In this document: one piece after another, positions 51,585-61,398 of the stretch
Numbering within the stretch: position 1 is the first letter of the stretch
Layout of the letters: each line of letters begins with the position of its first letter
Assembly (NCBI RefSeq): GCF_022819345.1
Contig: NZ_CP089288.1
Location: 372,001 to 436,000, forward strand
Direction: 5' to 3'
Length of the DNA: 64,000 bases
Source of the DNA: Candidatus Nanosynbacter sp. HMT-352
GTDB taxonomy: Bacteria; Patescibacteriota; Saccharimonadia; Saccharimonadales; Saccharimonadaceae
Notes under the pieces: generated by a model
Database searches by the model: none
Told to the model about the DNA's origin: nothing
The model's input: the letters and a program-made list of their open reading frames with translations, nothing else
Made by a program: the position numbers and the translations under genes

Positions 51585-52861
51585 TGAAGGAAATAACCAG
51601 GATTCATCTGGCAAAAACGGCGTTTAGTGCGGAAATTGACGCTAAGAAATCGCTAGAAAAATATCTTAATTCGATTCAGAAAAATATGCACGCCGACGCG
51701 GAAGCGATGAAGGAAATTGAGGCGCGAATGGTTGAGATTTTGGCTGAGCGTGGCGTGATGAAAGAGGGCGTTATTGGCGATGATGACGTTTTGGCGATTA
51801 AAAATCAAATGGGCGAACCGCGTGATTTTTCGGATGATAGCGAGGACTCAACTGATGAATTGACAAATGATAATGAAAAACCAGAAAAGCAATTGATGCG
51901 CGACACAGACGGCGCTGTCATTGGCGGTGTGTGTGCGGGAATAGCGGCGTACTTTAATATCAATCCGTTGTGGGTGCGACTAATTGCAATTGTCTCGCCG
52001 TTTGTAACATTCGGTACGATGGTGCTGGTTTATCTCGCAATGTGGGTGTCAATGCCGCCAGCAAAAACCGCGTCGGACAAATTACGAATGCGCGGGAAGC
52101 CGGTAACTTTGGCTGCACTTAAGGAAGCTTCCGCTGATGGAAGCTCAACTGCGTCTGCCGGAAAAACTCCAATTGCGAAATTTTTCCAATATTTTATCGG
52201 TGTTATGGTGTTACTTACGACGCTAGCGATACTGTTTGGGCTGATTGTTGGCGGGGCGCTCGGCGTTTCCATGATTGATATGCTCGGCGGTTTGGGTATG
52301 CAAATGTGGGCGTGGGGAGTATGGACTTCCTTGGCAATTGGCGGAATCGCGGCGGTGATATTTGGCGCAATTGTAACGCGTAGCATATTCGCTTGGAAGG
52401 TCAATCGAATGTCTGTAATTACAATGATCGTGGCGGCGTCCGTTGTTTTTATGAGTTTGGCAAGCGCCGCAATATTTAGCGCGCCCGCTGGCTTGGAATA
52501 TGCACGTGAATCGCAGCAACTTACGAAGAAAGTAAATATCGATATTCCGGATACGGCAAACGCTAATTCAATTTTTATTGATATGCCAGTGGGGAATGTT
52601 TCGCGAATAAATTCTGACAAATTTAAGGTGGAGGCGGAGTTTGTGGATTTGCCAAAGGCGAATAAACCAGAAATTAACGTGCGCCGCGATGGCGATAAAA
52701 TCGTGCTGTCTGTTTCTGAGAAGTGTAACGCGATATTCTTTGACGGTTGCTTGAAGTTTTATAAGCCGATAACTGGCTTGAAAATTTATGCTCCTGCGGG
52801 CGTGAATGTTAGCGGCTTGTTCTATCAAAATTCGATTGAAGCAGAAAATTCCGAATCTTAG
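51584..52861 (+). CDS. PspC-domain membrane protein
   Basis: A 425-residue protein sharing a base with padR. Residues 1-90 are helical (a domain often linked to PspC in PadR operons). A PspC domain follows (about residues 103-155: MRDTDGAVIGGVCAGIAAYFNINP to VLVYLAMWVSMP), then three more hydrophobic helices to about residue 300 and a beta-rich extracytoplasmic end resembling DUF4097-type strands. PadR-ABC-PspC clusters are linked to envelope stress. Confidence 0.85.
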   Translation: MKEITRIHLAKTAFSAEIDAKKSLEKYLNSIQKNMHADAEAMKEIEARMVEILAERGVMKEGVIGDDDVLAIKNQMGEPRDFSDDSEDSTDELTNDNEKPEKQLMRDTDGAVIGGVCAGIAAYFNINPLWVRLIAIVSPFVTFGTMVLVYLAMWVSMPPAKTASDKLRMRGKPVTLAALKEASADGSSTASAGKTPIAKFFQYFIGVMVLLTTLAILFGLIVGGALGVSMIDMLGGLGMQMWAWGVWTSLAIGGIAAVIFGAIVTRSIFAWKVNRMSVITMIVAASVVFMSLASAAIFSAPAGLEYARESQQLTKKVNIDIPDTANANSIFIDMPVGNVSRINSDKFKVEAEFVDLPKANKPEINVRRDGDKIVLSVSEKCNAIFFDGCLKFYKPITGLKIYAPAGVNVSGLFYQNSIEAENSES

Positions 52862-52894
52862 GCCTATGCATTTGAATGATTTTACTGCTAATGC

Positions 52895-52900
52895 TACACT
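52895..52900 (+). promoter_or_regulatory. Extended -10 box before uppP
   Basis: TACACT preceded by TGC (extended -10 pattern). It ends 6 nt before an ATG that opens a five-codon ORF. Confidence 0.45.
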
Positions 52901-52906
52901 TGAAGG

Positions 52907-52924
52907 ATGAAAGGTAATTTTTAA
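52907..52924 (+). CDS. Five-codon leader ORF before uppP
   Basis: ATG-AAA-GGT-AAT-TTT-TAA. It is 6 nt behind the -10 box, the stop is two bases before the uppP GTG, and its AAAGG could be the uppP ribosome-binding site. The layout is the same as at 47434-47505. May be chance. Confidence 0.3.
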   Translation: MKGNF

Positions 52925-52926
52925 GC

Positions 52927-53766
52927 GTGGCTTGGTGGCAAGCGATTGTCCTTGGTATTGTTGAAGGAATTACGGAATTCTTACCGATTTCTTCGACTGG
53001 ACATTTGACAATTGCCGAGAAATTGTTGGGAATGCGAATTGACGATCCGAGCGTCGTGGCTTTTACAGCGATAATTCAGATCGGAGCAATTTTGGCGGCG
53101 GTGATTTATTTCTGGAGCGACATCTGGCGAATCCTGCAGGCTTGGTGGCGCGGTCTATGGTGGAAACGAGCGCGTCGAAAGTTTGATTATAAATATGGTT
53201 GGGCAATTATTATCGGTTCAATTCCTATTGCGATTGTCGGATTATTATTTAAGCATGAAGTTGAAACAGTTCTGCGCAGTTTGTGGTTTGTGGCATTCGG
53301 GCTTATTGGCTGGAGTGTTGTTATGTGGCTGGCTGACAATCGTGCGGTAAATAACAAGCGTGGCGAAACTGAGACTAGCTGGAAAGACACGCTGGCGATT
53401 GGCGCGGGGCAGTGTTTGTCGCTTATTCCTGGAATTAGTCGCTCTGGTGCAACGATTTCAGTCGGTCTGTTTCGTGGATTTGACCGCGTGTCGGTTACGA
53501 AATTAAGTTTCTTCTTGGGTATTCCAGCGCTAGTTGCGGCGGGGTTGTTGGAAGTCGCTACCAAATATAAACACATTTCTGGCGGCGTTGGCTGGACTCC
53601 AACTATAGTTGCCACGGCAATTTCATTCGGTGTTGGCTATTTGGCCGTGTCGTGGTTATTGAAGTTTATCCAGAGTAATAATTTCCGACCATTCATAATT
53701 TATCGATTCGCATTAGGTTTGGTGTTATTGGTTATGCTTGGTGTTGGAATGATTTCTCACGTTTAA
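52927..53766 (+). CDS. uppP: Undecaprenyl-diphosphatase
   Basis: Recycles the C55 lipid carrier made by UppS. The 279-residue polytopic protein starts at GTG and has the two BacA signatures: EGITEFLPISSTGHL (catalytic Glu/Ser region) near residue 20 and LSLIPGISRSGATIS near residue 165. Eight helices expected. Confidence 0.95.
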   Translation: MAWWQAIVLGIVEGITEFLPISSTGHLTIAEKLLGMRIDDPSVVAFTAIIQIGAILAAVIYFWSDIWRILQAWWRGLWWKRARRKFDYKYGWAIIIGSIPIAIVGLLFKHEVETVLRSLWFVAFGLIGWSVVMWLADNRAVNNKRGETETSWKDTLAIGAGQCLSLIPGISRSGATISVGLFRGFDRVSVTKLSFFLGIPALVAAGLLEVATKYKHISGGVGWTPTIVATAISFGVGYLAVSWLLKFIQSNNFRPFIIYRFALGLVLLVMLGVGMISHV

Positions 53767-53826
53767 AAGAGATAAATTTAGCAGTATTTCAACTGCTCTT
53801 GAGACTATTTTTATTCAGAATTGTTA

Positions 53827-53832
53827 TATAAT
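53827..53832 (+). promoter_or_regulatory. -10 box for leaderless serS
   Basis: TATAAT ending 6 nt before the ATG at 53839. Confidence 0.6.
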
Positions 53833-53838
53833 GAAAGT

Positions 53839-55080
53839 ATGTTAGATATTAAGTTCATCCGAGAAAATGCCGATTTGGTGCAAAAGTCGGCAAACGATAA
53901 AGGCTATAAAGTTGATATTGCGGCGTTGTTGCAATTAGACGATGAGCGCCGCGATTTGCAGAAGCAGGTTGAAGCGCTACGCGAACAGCGTAATGTTATT
54001 TCAGCGAAGATGAAGGGCGGTCGACCAGACCAAGAGCTAATTGATCAGGGCAAGCAATTGAAAGTTGAGCTGGCAGAGCGTGAGAGCTATTTGAAATCGA
54101 CCGAGGAAAAAGTTGCGGCAATTCTTAAAAACGTCCCGAACATCACTTTTGACGACGTGCCTTTGGGTGGTGAAGAAGATTCTGTTGAAATAAAAGTTTA
54201 TGGCGATTGCAAAACTGGCGCAAAAGATCATTTGGATTATGCCGTAAGTCGCGGTTGGGCGGACTTTGAACGTGGCGCTAAAGTGGCTGGTGCGAAGTTT
54301 TATTATTTGAAGGGCGATTTGGCTTTGCTGGAAAATGCCGTAACTCAATTTGCCTTGGATTACGTAACAAAGCAGGGCTTCACATTTATGACCGTGCCAC
54401 ATATGGTCAATTTGCGAACGGCTGAGGGCGCAGGTTTTACTCCGAAGGGTGAAGGCAGCAATGAATATGTAGTTGACGGTGAAGATTTGACGCTAATCGG
54501 TACGGCGGAAATGCCATTAACCGGCTACCACGCGGATGAGATTTTGGACGAAAAAGATTTGCCATTACTGTACGCTGGCTATAGTCCTTGCTATCGAAAA
54601 GAGGCGGGAACGTACGGCAAGCACACGCGTGGTCTGTTCCGAGTTCACCAGTTTAATAAGCTGGAAATGTATGCGTTTTGTTTGCCTGAGCAATCTAAAG
54701 AGATTCATGAGAAAATTCTTAGCGTTGAAGAGGCGCTTTGGCAGCAAATTGGGATTTCTTATCACGTGGTTAATATTGCGGCGGGCGATTTGGGTGCCCC
54801 GGCTGCAAAGAAGTATGACATTGAATATTGGTCGCCAGTTGACCAAACTTATCGTGAACTGACGAGTTGTTCGAATTGTACTGATTATCAAGCTCGTGGT
54901 TTGAATATTCGAGTCAGGCGAGAAAATGGCACGATTGAATCTGTTCACACATTGAACGGAACTGCGGTATCGTTAGCTCGCTCTCTGGTGGTGATTTTGG
55001 AGAATTTCCAGAATCCAGATGGAACTTTGACTGTTCCTGAAGTACTTCGTCCATATATGAATGGTCGTGACGTGATATAA
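53839..55080 (+). CDS. serS: Seryl-tRNA synthetase
   Basis: A 413-residue class II enzyme. The start is the ATG at 53839 (MLDIKFIRENADLVQ, the usual beginning). An N-terminal coiled coil for the tRNA long arm (about residues 25-100), motif 2 (CYRKEAGTYGKHTRGLFRVHQF) and motif 3 (NGTAVSLARSLVVILENFQ) are present. Leaderless pattern. Confidence 0.96.
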   Translation: MLDIKFIRENADLVQKSANDKGYKVDIAALLQLDDERRDLQKQVEALREQRNVISAKMKGGRPDQELIDQGKQLKVELAERESYLKSTEEKVAAILKNVPNITFDDVPLGGEEDSVEIKVYGDCKTGAKDHLDYAVSRGWADFERGAKVAGAKFYYLKGDLALLENAVTQFALDYVTKQGFTFMTVPHMVNLRTAEGAGFTPKGEGSNEYVVDGEDLTLIGTAEMPLTGYHADEILDEKDLPLLYAGYSPCYRKEAGTYGKHTRGLFRVHQFNKLEMYAFCLPEQSKEIHEKILSVEEALWQQIGISYHVVNIAAGDLGAPAAKKYDIEYWSPVDQTYRELTSCSNCTDYQARGLNIRVRRENGTIESVHTLNGTAVSLARSLVVILENFQNPDGTLTVPEVLRPYMNGRDVI

Positions 55081-55109
55081 TAAGAGCGTATTAGTTAGTA
55101 GGAGGAAAA

Positions 55110-55481
55110 ATGATTAAGGATATTACAATTACTGGCGTTAAATATGAGCTGAACGCTACAACAAAAAAATACGTTGAAAGGAAAATTGGTTCGTTGGGAA
55201 AATATTTGCCACGCCACGCGCGAAAAAGTGCGTCTGCAGATGTGAAGATTAGGCAGATTGACAATCCTGGCGGCAACAAGTACGAGGTTGAAGTTATTAT
55301 CAATGTGCCAGATAAGAAAATTGTAGCTAAGGATTCAACCATGAACGTTTTGGCTGCGGTGGATATTGTTGAAGCTAGGCTGAATGGTCAAGTTCGTAAG
55401 TACAAAGACGATGTGCTGGCTCACGTTGGCGGAAGTCGTGGGGTTTTGGCGAAGCTAAAGCAAACTTTCGGTCGAAAATAA
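55110..55481 (+). CDS. hpf: Ribosome hibernation promoting factor, short form
   Basis: A 123-residue HPF/RaiA protein that binds the 30S mRNA channel in resting cells. The beta-alpha-beta-beta-beta-alpha fold is seen in ITITGVKYELNATTKKYVERKIGSLGKYL and VEVIINVPDKKIVAKDSTMNVLAAVDIVEARL. It lacks the C-terminal dimerisation domain of long HPF. Preceded by AGGAGG and followed by a terminator. Confidence 0.93.
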   Translation: MIKDITITGVKYELNATTKKYVERKIGSLGKYLPRHARKSASADVKIRQIDNPGGNKYEVEVIINVPDKKIVAKDSTMNVLAAVDIVEARLNGQVRKYKDDVLAHVGGSRGVLAKLKQTFGRK

Positions 55482-55502
55482 TTGATAGATGAAATTAGCA
55501 GG

Positions 55503-55530
55503 AAAGCGTTCAGATTCTGGGCGCTTTTTC
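55503..55530 (+). terminator. Terminator of hpf
   Basis: AAAGCG/CGCTTT stem (55503-55508 with 55522-55527) extended by three G-T or C-G pairs, a 7-nt loop and a T run. Confidence 0.75.
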
Positions 55531-55553
55531 TTTTCAAATTGCCCGAAAAAAGT

Positions 55554-55559
55554 TATAAT
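55554..55559 (+). promoter_or_regulatory. secA -10 box
   Basis: TATAAT about 48 nt before the chosen secA start, within AGTTATAATAAAAG. Confidence 0.5.
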
Positions 55560-55606
55560 AAAAGAAATTTTTGAAAATGCCTGAAAGTGAGGGAGTTTTA
55601 AGGTTT

Positions 55607-58237
55607 ATGGCAATTACACAACAAAAAGCGCTGAGTAAGATTTTTGGCGATCCACAGAAGAAGATTTTGAAACGATTGCGTAAGCAAGTTGATGTTATTA
55701 ACGGTCTGAATGACAAATATGAAAAGATGTCCGACAAGGAGCTTCGGGCGCAAACTGACGAGCTGAAAAAGCGTTTGTCGAAGAAGAGTGTGACACTTGA
55801 TACGATTTTGCCGGATGCGTTTGCCGTGGCTAGGGAAGCCGCTAAGCGTGTGATTGGCGAGCGTCCATATGATGTGCAGTTGATTGGTGGCATGGTTCTT
55901 CATGAGGGCAACGTTGCCGAGATGAAGACCGGTGAAGGTAAGACTCTTGTGGCGACATTGCCGACTTACTTGAATGCCTTGGAGGGCAAGGGTGTTCACG
56001 TGGTGACGGTTAACGACTATTTGGCGCAGCGCGACGCTGGTTGGATGGGTCAAGTATATGATTTCCTAGGTCTGACTACTGGTGTGATTATTAACGAAGC
56101 GTCATTTGTTTATGATAAAGATTACGACAATGAGCATCACGACGATCCTCGAATGCGAAAACTTCGTCCAGTTTCGCGTAAGGAAGCTTATGCTGCGGAC
56201 ATTACTTACGGAACTAACAACGAGTTTGGCTTTGACTATTTGCGCGACAACATGGTTAACGACGTTGATTTGCTCAGGCAGCGTGAATTGAACTTCGCAA
56301 TCGTTGACGAGGTTGACTCAATTTTGATTGACGAAGCTCGTACGCCACTTATTATCTCTGCTCCAGCAGCTGAAAATCCTGACAATTATTATACGTTTGC
56401 TAAAATCGCCGCGAAGTTGGTTCCAGAAGATTACGTTTTGGACGAGAAGCGCCGAAGTGTTGCCTTGACTGACGAAGGTGTTGAAAAAGTTCAGAAATTG
56501 TTGGGAATAAAAAACTTGTACACACCAGATCACGTGCGCAGTGTTTATCACATGGATCAGGCTTTGCGCGCGCAGACGTTGTTCAAGCGCGACAAAGATT
56601 ACGTCGTAACTAATGATGGCGAGGTGATCATCGTTGATGAACATACTGGTCGTTTGATGCAGGGTCGCCGCTACAACGAAGGTTTGCACCAGGCAATTGA
56701 GGCAAAAGAAGGCGTTCCTGTGCTGGAAGAGAGCATGACCTTGGCGACAATTTCATTCCAGAATTACTTCCGTTTGTACAATAAATTGAGTGGTATGACC
56801 GGTACGGCATTTACCGAAGCTGAGGAGTTCCAGCAAATTTATTCACTTGACGTTATCCAAATTCCACCGAACAAACCAGTTATTCGCGAGGATAAGGAAG
56901 ATCTGATTTTTAAGACTGAAAAGGCCAAACTGAAAGCTGTCGCTGAGGCGATTAAGGATTACCACAAGCAAGGTCGTCCTGTTCTGGTTGGCTCTGGTTC
57001 TATTGAAAAGAACGAGCAAATTGCCAAATATTTGGAAAAAGAAGGTATTAAATTTGAGATTCTGAACGCTAAGAACAATGAGCGTGAGGCTGCGATTGTG
57101 GCGAAAGCTGGCGAAAAAGGCGCGATTACTTTGGCCACGAATATCGCTGGTCGTGGTACCGACATTAAGCTTGGCAAGGGTGTCAAGGAACTTGGCGGAT
57201 TGGTTGTTATCGGTTCAGAGCGACACGAATCACGCCGAATTGACAATCAGCTGCGTGGTCGTGGCGGACGTCAGGGTGATCCAGGTGAGACTCAGTTTTA
57301 CGTTTCGACCGAAGATGATTTGATGCGAATTTTCCAGGGCGAGCGAATTGCATCATTGATGGACAGATTGGGTGTTGATGATGATACGCCAATCAGAACT
57401 CGGGCTGTGTCGAAAACATTGGAAGCGGCGCAGAAGCGAGTTGAAGGCTACAATTTTGATACGCGCAAAAATGTTGTTCAATACGACAATGTGATTAACC
57501 GTCATCGTCGCGTCGTTTATGTTATGCGACGTAGGATTTTGGAAGGCGACAATATTAAGCCAGAAATTGAGCGTTTGCTGAAGGCTAAAGTTCACGAATT
57601 GACAACTCTTCCATCAAAGAATAATCCAAAGTTTGTCGAGGATTTCTCGGTTATTTTCCCGGTTGATAAGGAAAAAATTGAAAAGGTTGGTAAGGAAAAG
57701 AAAGATCGTTTGCGCTATGAAAAGGCGCTGGAGCTGGCCGAAGAAGCTTACGCGGAGAAAGAAGCTGAGATTGGCGCCGATGATTTGCGTGGAGTTGAGC
57801 GCGAAGTTTACATGGCGGTGTTGGATACATTGTGGATGCAACATTTGGAAAATATGCAACATTTGCGCGAGGGAATTCACTGGCGAAGTGTTGGACAACG
57901 TGATCCTTTGGTGGAATACCGATCAGAATCTCAGAAGTTGTTTGAAAGTTTGCAAGCTAATCTCCGCGATGAAGTTTTGGCAACGATATTTAATATCCAT
58001 AAAGCCGATGCTACAGTCCGTCAATCTCAAGACGATGAATATGACACTGAGCTAACTAGGTTGGCAGAAAATGCCGTTGAGCGTGGCGTAAATGAAATTG
58101 GTTCGGGCGAGGAAAATCGTGACGATGACTTCTCTGTGAAAAAGGGTAAGACTAGCGCGGAATCAAATCGTGCGAAGAATCAAGCTCGAAAGAAGAAAAA
58201 GGCTCAGCGACAGAACCGTAAGAAAAATCGTAAATAA
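55607..58237 (+). CDS. secA: Preprotein translocase ATPase SecA
   Basis: Motor for Sec export. The 876-residue protein has the helicase motor (AEMKTGEGKTLVATLP, VDEVDSILIDEARTPLI, NIAGRGTDIKLGKGV, RRIDNQLRGRGGRQGD), the preprotein cross-linking domain and the scaffold helix. The C-terminal zinc CxCxnCH motif is absent; the chain instead ends in about 35 Lys/Arg-rich residues that could bind lipid. The start at 55607 gives the normal LSKIFGDPQKK beginning; an ATG at 55577 would add ten residues. Confidence 0.95.
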   Translation: MAITQQKALSKIFGDPQKKILKRLRKQVDVINGLNDKYEKMSDKELRAQTDELKKRLSKKSVTLDTILPDAFAVAREAAKRVIGERPYDVQLIGGMVLHEGNVAEMKTGEGKTLVATLPTYLNALEGKGVHVVTVNDYLAQRDAGWMGQVYDFLGLTTGVIINEASFVYDKDYDNEHHDDPRMRKLRPVSRKEAYAADITYGTNNEFGFDYLRDNMVNDVDLLRQRELNFAIVDEVDSILIDEARTPLIISAPAAENPDNYYTFAKIAAKLVPEDYVLDEKRRSVALTDEGVEKVQKLLGIKNLYTPDHVRSVYHMDQALRAQTLFKRDKDYVVTNDGEVIIVDEHTGRLMQGRRYNEGLHQAIEAKEGVPVLEESMTLATISFQNYFRLYNKLSGMTGTAFTEAEEFQQIYSLDVIQIPPNKPVIREDKEDLIFKTEKAKLKAVAEAIKDYHKQGRPVLVGSGSIEKNEQIAKYLEKEGIKFEILNAKNNEREAAIVAKAGEKGAITLATNIAGRGTDIKLGKGVKELGGLVVIGSERHESRRIDNQLRGRGGRQGDPGETQFYVSTEDDLMRIFQGERIASLMDRLGVDDDTPIRTRAVSKTLEAAQKRVEGYNFDTRKNVVQYDNVINRHRRVVYVMRRRILEGDNIKPEIERLLKAKVHELTTLPSKNNPKFVEDFSVIFPVDKEKIEKVGKEKKDRLRYEKALELAEEAYAEKEAEIGADDLRGVEREVYMAVLDTLWMQHLENMQHLREGIHWRSVGQRDPLVEYRSESQKLFESLQANLRDEVLATIFNIHKADATVRQSQDDEYDTELTRLAENAVERGVNEIGSGEENRDDDFSVKKGKTSAESNRAKNQARKKKKAQRQNRKKNRK

Positions 58238-58252
58238 TCAGAGAACTAGGCA

Positions 58253-59530
58253 ATGAAACATACAGTTGAGGAAATTAGACTGAAGAATGGTGCGCGCGGC
58301 TTGTTGATTGACGTTCCAGATGCTACGGTAATGAGTTTTCAGGTGCAGTTCAGGGCGGGAAATCGCTACGTTCTGAATAAAGATATTTATGAAACTGCTC
58401 ACATTATGGAGCATATGGCGTTCGGTGCGAATGAAAAGTTTCGTTCGGAGCACAATTACGAGCAGGAATTTACCAAGAACGGCGCTTATCACAACGCTTA
58501 CACTTCTGACTATTCAATGGTTTATGAAGCGATTTGTGCGGATTTTGAGTGGGACAGGATTTTGGAGCTTCAGAGGCTGGCTATTACAACGCCACGCTTT
58601 AACGCCGATGAGCTTGAGGCGGAAAAGGGTAATGTTCGCTCTGAATTGACTGGTTATCTTAACAATCATAACCGCGTGATGTGGCCGCGTATTCAGCAGG
58701 CGCTGGGTGAAGATATTTTGACATATAATCAGCGCCTAAAAACAATTACTAATATTGAACTGAAAGACATTAAAAATCATCACAAGCGAACGCATACTTT
58801 GAAGAATATGCGGTTTGTGGTGGCTGGAAAAATGGCTGGACGAAAAGCGGCTATTAAAGAACATCTTGAAGGCTGGCAATTAGAGACGGGCGAGCGATTT
58901 GTTATTCCGCGTGATGAACCGCGCAGGGCTAATCCGGTTTTAGTCAGACGAAAAGAGGCGACGAATTTGACGTTTGGTTGGTCAATGATGATTCCGCGTG
59001 AGTTAAGCGATGAAGAGGTCACGGCTATGAACGCATTGAACCACATTCTGACCGGCACGATGAGCTCGAGGATTTTTGGCGCGGCTCGTAAAAAAGGCTT
59101 GGCGTATGGTATTTTTAGCGACACGTCGATTGGTTTTTACGATTCGGCTTGGGATTTTGGTGGACAAGTAAATGTCGAAACTGCAGAAAAGCTCTTTGAT
59201 ATTATCGTGAGAGAATTAAAGAAAGTTTTGGCTGGATCTATTTCTGAAGAAGATTTGGAAAGCGTGAAGTCGTATTCATTGGGTCGTTATCAAATGGGTG
59301 CTCAAACTGTTGGGCAAGTAAGCAATTTTTACGTAGGACGATATTTTGCTGATGATTTCGTGAGAGATTATGCCGCCGTTCCAGATTCTATTTTGGCGGT
59401 AACTCCTGATCAGTTGATTGAAACGGCTCGTCAATTTTTTGCATCAAACACGTGGACGTTGGCAGTAGTTACTTCGGAAGAAAAAGAGCTATTAACAAAG
59501 CTGTACGATAAGCTCGACAAGCTGTTTTAG
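58253..59530 (+). CDS. M16 family zinc peptidase
   Basis: A 425-residue protein with the inverted zinc motif H50-x-x-E53-H54 (ETAHIMEHMAFG) and the distal Glu in ELEAEKGNVRSEL. The C-terminal half is the inactive M16 domain (FGWSMMIPRELSDEE, NHILTGTMSSRIFG, ARKKGLAYGIFS). No signal peptide, so a cytosolic processing or degradation role is likely. It follows secA after 15 bases. Confidence 0.9.
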   Translation: MKHTVEEIRLKNGARGLLIDVPDATVMSFQVQFRAGNRYVLNKDIYETAHIMEHMAFGANEKFRSEHNYEQEFTKNGAYHNAYTSDYSMVYEAICADFEWDRILELQRLAITTPRFNADELEAEKGNVRSELTGYLNNHNRVMWPRIQQALGEDILTYNQRLKTITNIELKDIKNHHKRTHTLKNMRFVVAGKMAGRKAAIKEHLEGWQLETGERFVIPRDEPRRANPVLVRRKEATNLTFGWSMMIPRELSDEEVTAMNALNHILTGTMSSRIFGAARKKGLAYGIFSDTSIGFYDSAWDFGGQVNVETAEKLFDIIVRELKKVLAGSISEEDLESVKSYSLGRYQMGAQTVGQVSNFYVGRYFADDFVRDYAAVPDSILAVTPDQLIETARQFFASNTWTLAVVTSEEKELLTKLYDKLDKLF

Positions 59531-59554
59531 GGTGTAATCGTAAAATTCCCGTGA

Positions 59555-59560
59555 TATAAT
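59555..59560 (+). promoter_or_regulatory. -10 box for leaderless murD
   Basis: TATAAT ending 6 nt before the murD ATG. Confidence 0.6.
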
Positions 59561-59566
59561 CAGGTT

Positions 59567-60811
59567 ATGAAAATTGTCATTGCTGGTTTTGGCGTTGAAG
59601 GTCAATCTAATTTGCGGTATTTCCGAGAGAAGTTTCCGGAAGCTGATTTTTTGGTGGCGGACGAGCGTGAAAAAGTAGATAATTTGCCGGAAAATGTGGC
59701 TTATCAGACGGGATTTTCGGGGCTGGAGAACGCGGATTTAATCGTTAGGTCGCCAAGTCTTCCGCCAAAAAAGATAAAGACTAGCGGTCAAATTTGGTCG
59801 GCGACAAATGAGTTTTTTGCCAATTGCCCAGCGACTATAATTGGCGTGACTGGTACAAAAGGCAAGGGCACGACGTGTAGTTTTATCTCGTCGATTTTGC
59901 GCGCGGCGGGTAAAACCGTTCATTTGGTGGGAAATATTGGTGTGCCAGCTTTGGACATTTTGCCAAAAATTGAGAAAAATGACATTGTCGTTTACGAATT
60001 GTCCAGTTTTCAATTGTGGGATTTGCAGAAATCTCCGCACGTTGCCGTGGTGCTGATGATTGAACCTGACCACTTGAACGTCCACGCTGATTTTAATGAT
60101 TATTTGGCGGCAAAAGCGAATATTGCCAAGTTCCAAACCACGGACGATTATGTTGTCTATAATTCTCAAAATGAGTTCAGTTCGTCGATTGCAGATGCGA
60201 GTTTGGCGCAGAAAAAGGAATACCCATTTGCTCTTTCGGACGATATAATTTCTGCGATTCGCCTGCCAGGGAAACATAATATTGACAATGCGTGCGCGGC
60301 GATAGCGGCGGTGAAATCGATTTTGCCAAATGTGTCGGATGATGAGATAAAGGAGGGGCTCAGCGAGTTTACGGGGTTACCACATCGATTGAAGTTTGTT
60401 GCTGAAAAATACGGCGTGAAATATTACAATGACAGTATTTCGACCACTCCGGGCAGTGCGATTGCGGCGTTAAAAGCTTTTGCGGAGCCGAAAATTTTGA
60501 TTTTGGGTGGCTCGGATAAAGGCGCGGATTATTCTGAATTAGCAAAAGAAATTGCCAGGCAAAACGTACGATTGATAATTATCAATGGCGCTAACGCTGA
60601 TGAAATCAGGGAAGTTTTAAGGGAAGAAAAAGTTGATTGCGAAATTGTCCAATTGAATATGGCAGGAATGAAAGAAGTTGCCAAATCAGCCAAAAATAAA
60701 GCGCAATCTGGCGATGTGGTGATTCTTAGCCCAGCGGCTGCCAGCTTTGATATGTTTAAGAGTTATTCTGATCGCGGCGAGCAATTTGTCGCCGCCGTAG
60801 AAGAGCTTTAA
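59567..60811 (+). CDS. murD: UDP-N-acetylmuramoyl-L-alanine:D-glutamate ligase
   Basis: Adds D-Glu in peptidoglycan precursor synthesis. The 414-residue Mur ligase has an N-terminal Rossmann domain ([16 protein letters not shown]), the ATP-binding [15 protein letters not shown], the central HxxH-like region ([11 protein letters not shown]) and the C-terminal [13 protein letters not shown]. Its presence supports a real peptidoglycan wall. Converges with hpt with a 4-bp overlap. Confidence 0.94.
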   Translation: MKIVIAGFGVEGQSNLRYFREKFPEADFLVADEREKVDNLPENVAYQTGFSGLENADLIVRSPSLPPKKIKTSGQIWSATNEFFANCPATIIGVTGTKGKGTTCSFISSILRAAGKTVHLVGNIGVPALDILPKIEKNDIVVYELSSFQLWDLQKSPHVAVVLMIEPDHLNVHADFNDYLAAKANIAKFQTTDDYVVYNSQNEFSSSIADASLAQKKEYPFALSDDIISAIRLPGKHNIDNACAAIAAVKSILPNVSDDEIKEGLSEFTGLPHRLKFVAEKYGVKYYNDSISTTPGSAIAALKAFAEPKILILGGSDKGADYSELAKEIARQNVRLIIINGANADEIREVLREEKVDCEIVQLNMAGMKEVAKSAKNKAQSGDVVILSPAAASFDMFKSYSDRGEQFVAAVEEL

Positions 60812-61347
60812 TCTTGATAAACTTCTGGTTTTAAGACGCCAATGTATGGTAAGTTGCGGTATTGCTGGCGGAAATCCAGGCCATAGCCAACGACAAATTC
60901 ATTCGGCGTATCGATGCCTACATAATCGGCTTCTGCATCAACTTCGCGCCGCGCTGGTTTGTCTAATAGCGAGCATATTTTTACCGACGCAGCATTTTTT
61001 GCGGCAAATAATTCTCTTAGCGCCTGGGCGGTTCGACCACTGTCAATTATGTCCTCAACTATCAACACGTGTCTATCCGCCACGTCGGTATCCAAATCTT
61101 TGATAATTTTTACAGATCCAGAAGATTTTGTGTCATCGCCGTAGCTGGAAACCGCCATGAAATCAATTTCCATATAGCAATCCATCGCCTGTATCAAGTC
61201 GATCATAAACGGCGCTGCGCCGCGTAAAATACCCACGACAACAGGATTTTTATCGTGATAATCCTCAGTCAATTTTTTTCCAAGTTTCTGAACTGCCGTT
61301 TTTATTTCTTCGTTCGTAAATAGAATTTTCTCAATATCTTTATACAT
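60808..61347 (-). CDS. hpt: Hypoxanthine phosphoribosyltransferase
   Basis: Purine salvage: hypoxanthine or guanine + PRPP to IMP or GMP. The 179-residue enzyme has the PRPP loop [17 protein letters not shown], the flexible-loop [14 protein letters not shown] and the base-binding end [20 protein letters not shown]. Minus-strand TAAAAT lies 6 nt from the ATG. Salvage enzymes fit an organism dependent on a host for nucleotides. Confidence 0.95.
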   Translation of the reverse strand: MYKDIEKILFTNEEIKTAVQKLGKKLTEDYHDKNPVVVGILRGAAPFMIDLIQAMDCYMEIDFMAVSSYGDDTKSSGSVKIIKDLDTDVADRHVLIVEDIIDSGRTAQALRELFAAKNAASVKICSLLDKPARREVDAEADYVGIDTPNEFVVGYGLDFRQQYRNLPYIGVLKPEVYQD

Positions 61348-61385
61348 CTTTTTATTTTAACAGAGAATTGAGCGCTGAAAAATGG

Positions 61386-61391
61386 TACAAT
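61386..61391 (+). promoter_or_regulatory. -10 box for leaderless prfB
   Basis: TACAAT ending 7 nt before the prfB ATG. Confidence 0.55.
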
Positions 61392-61398
61392 AAAGTAT

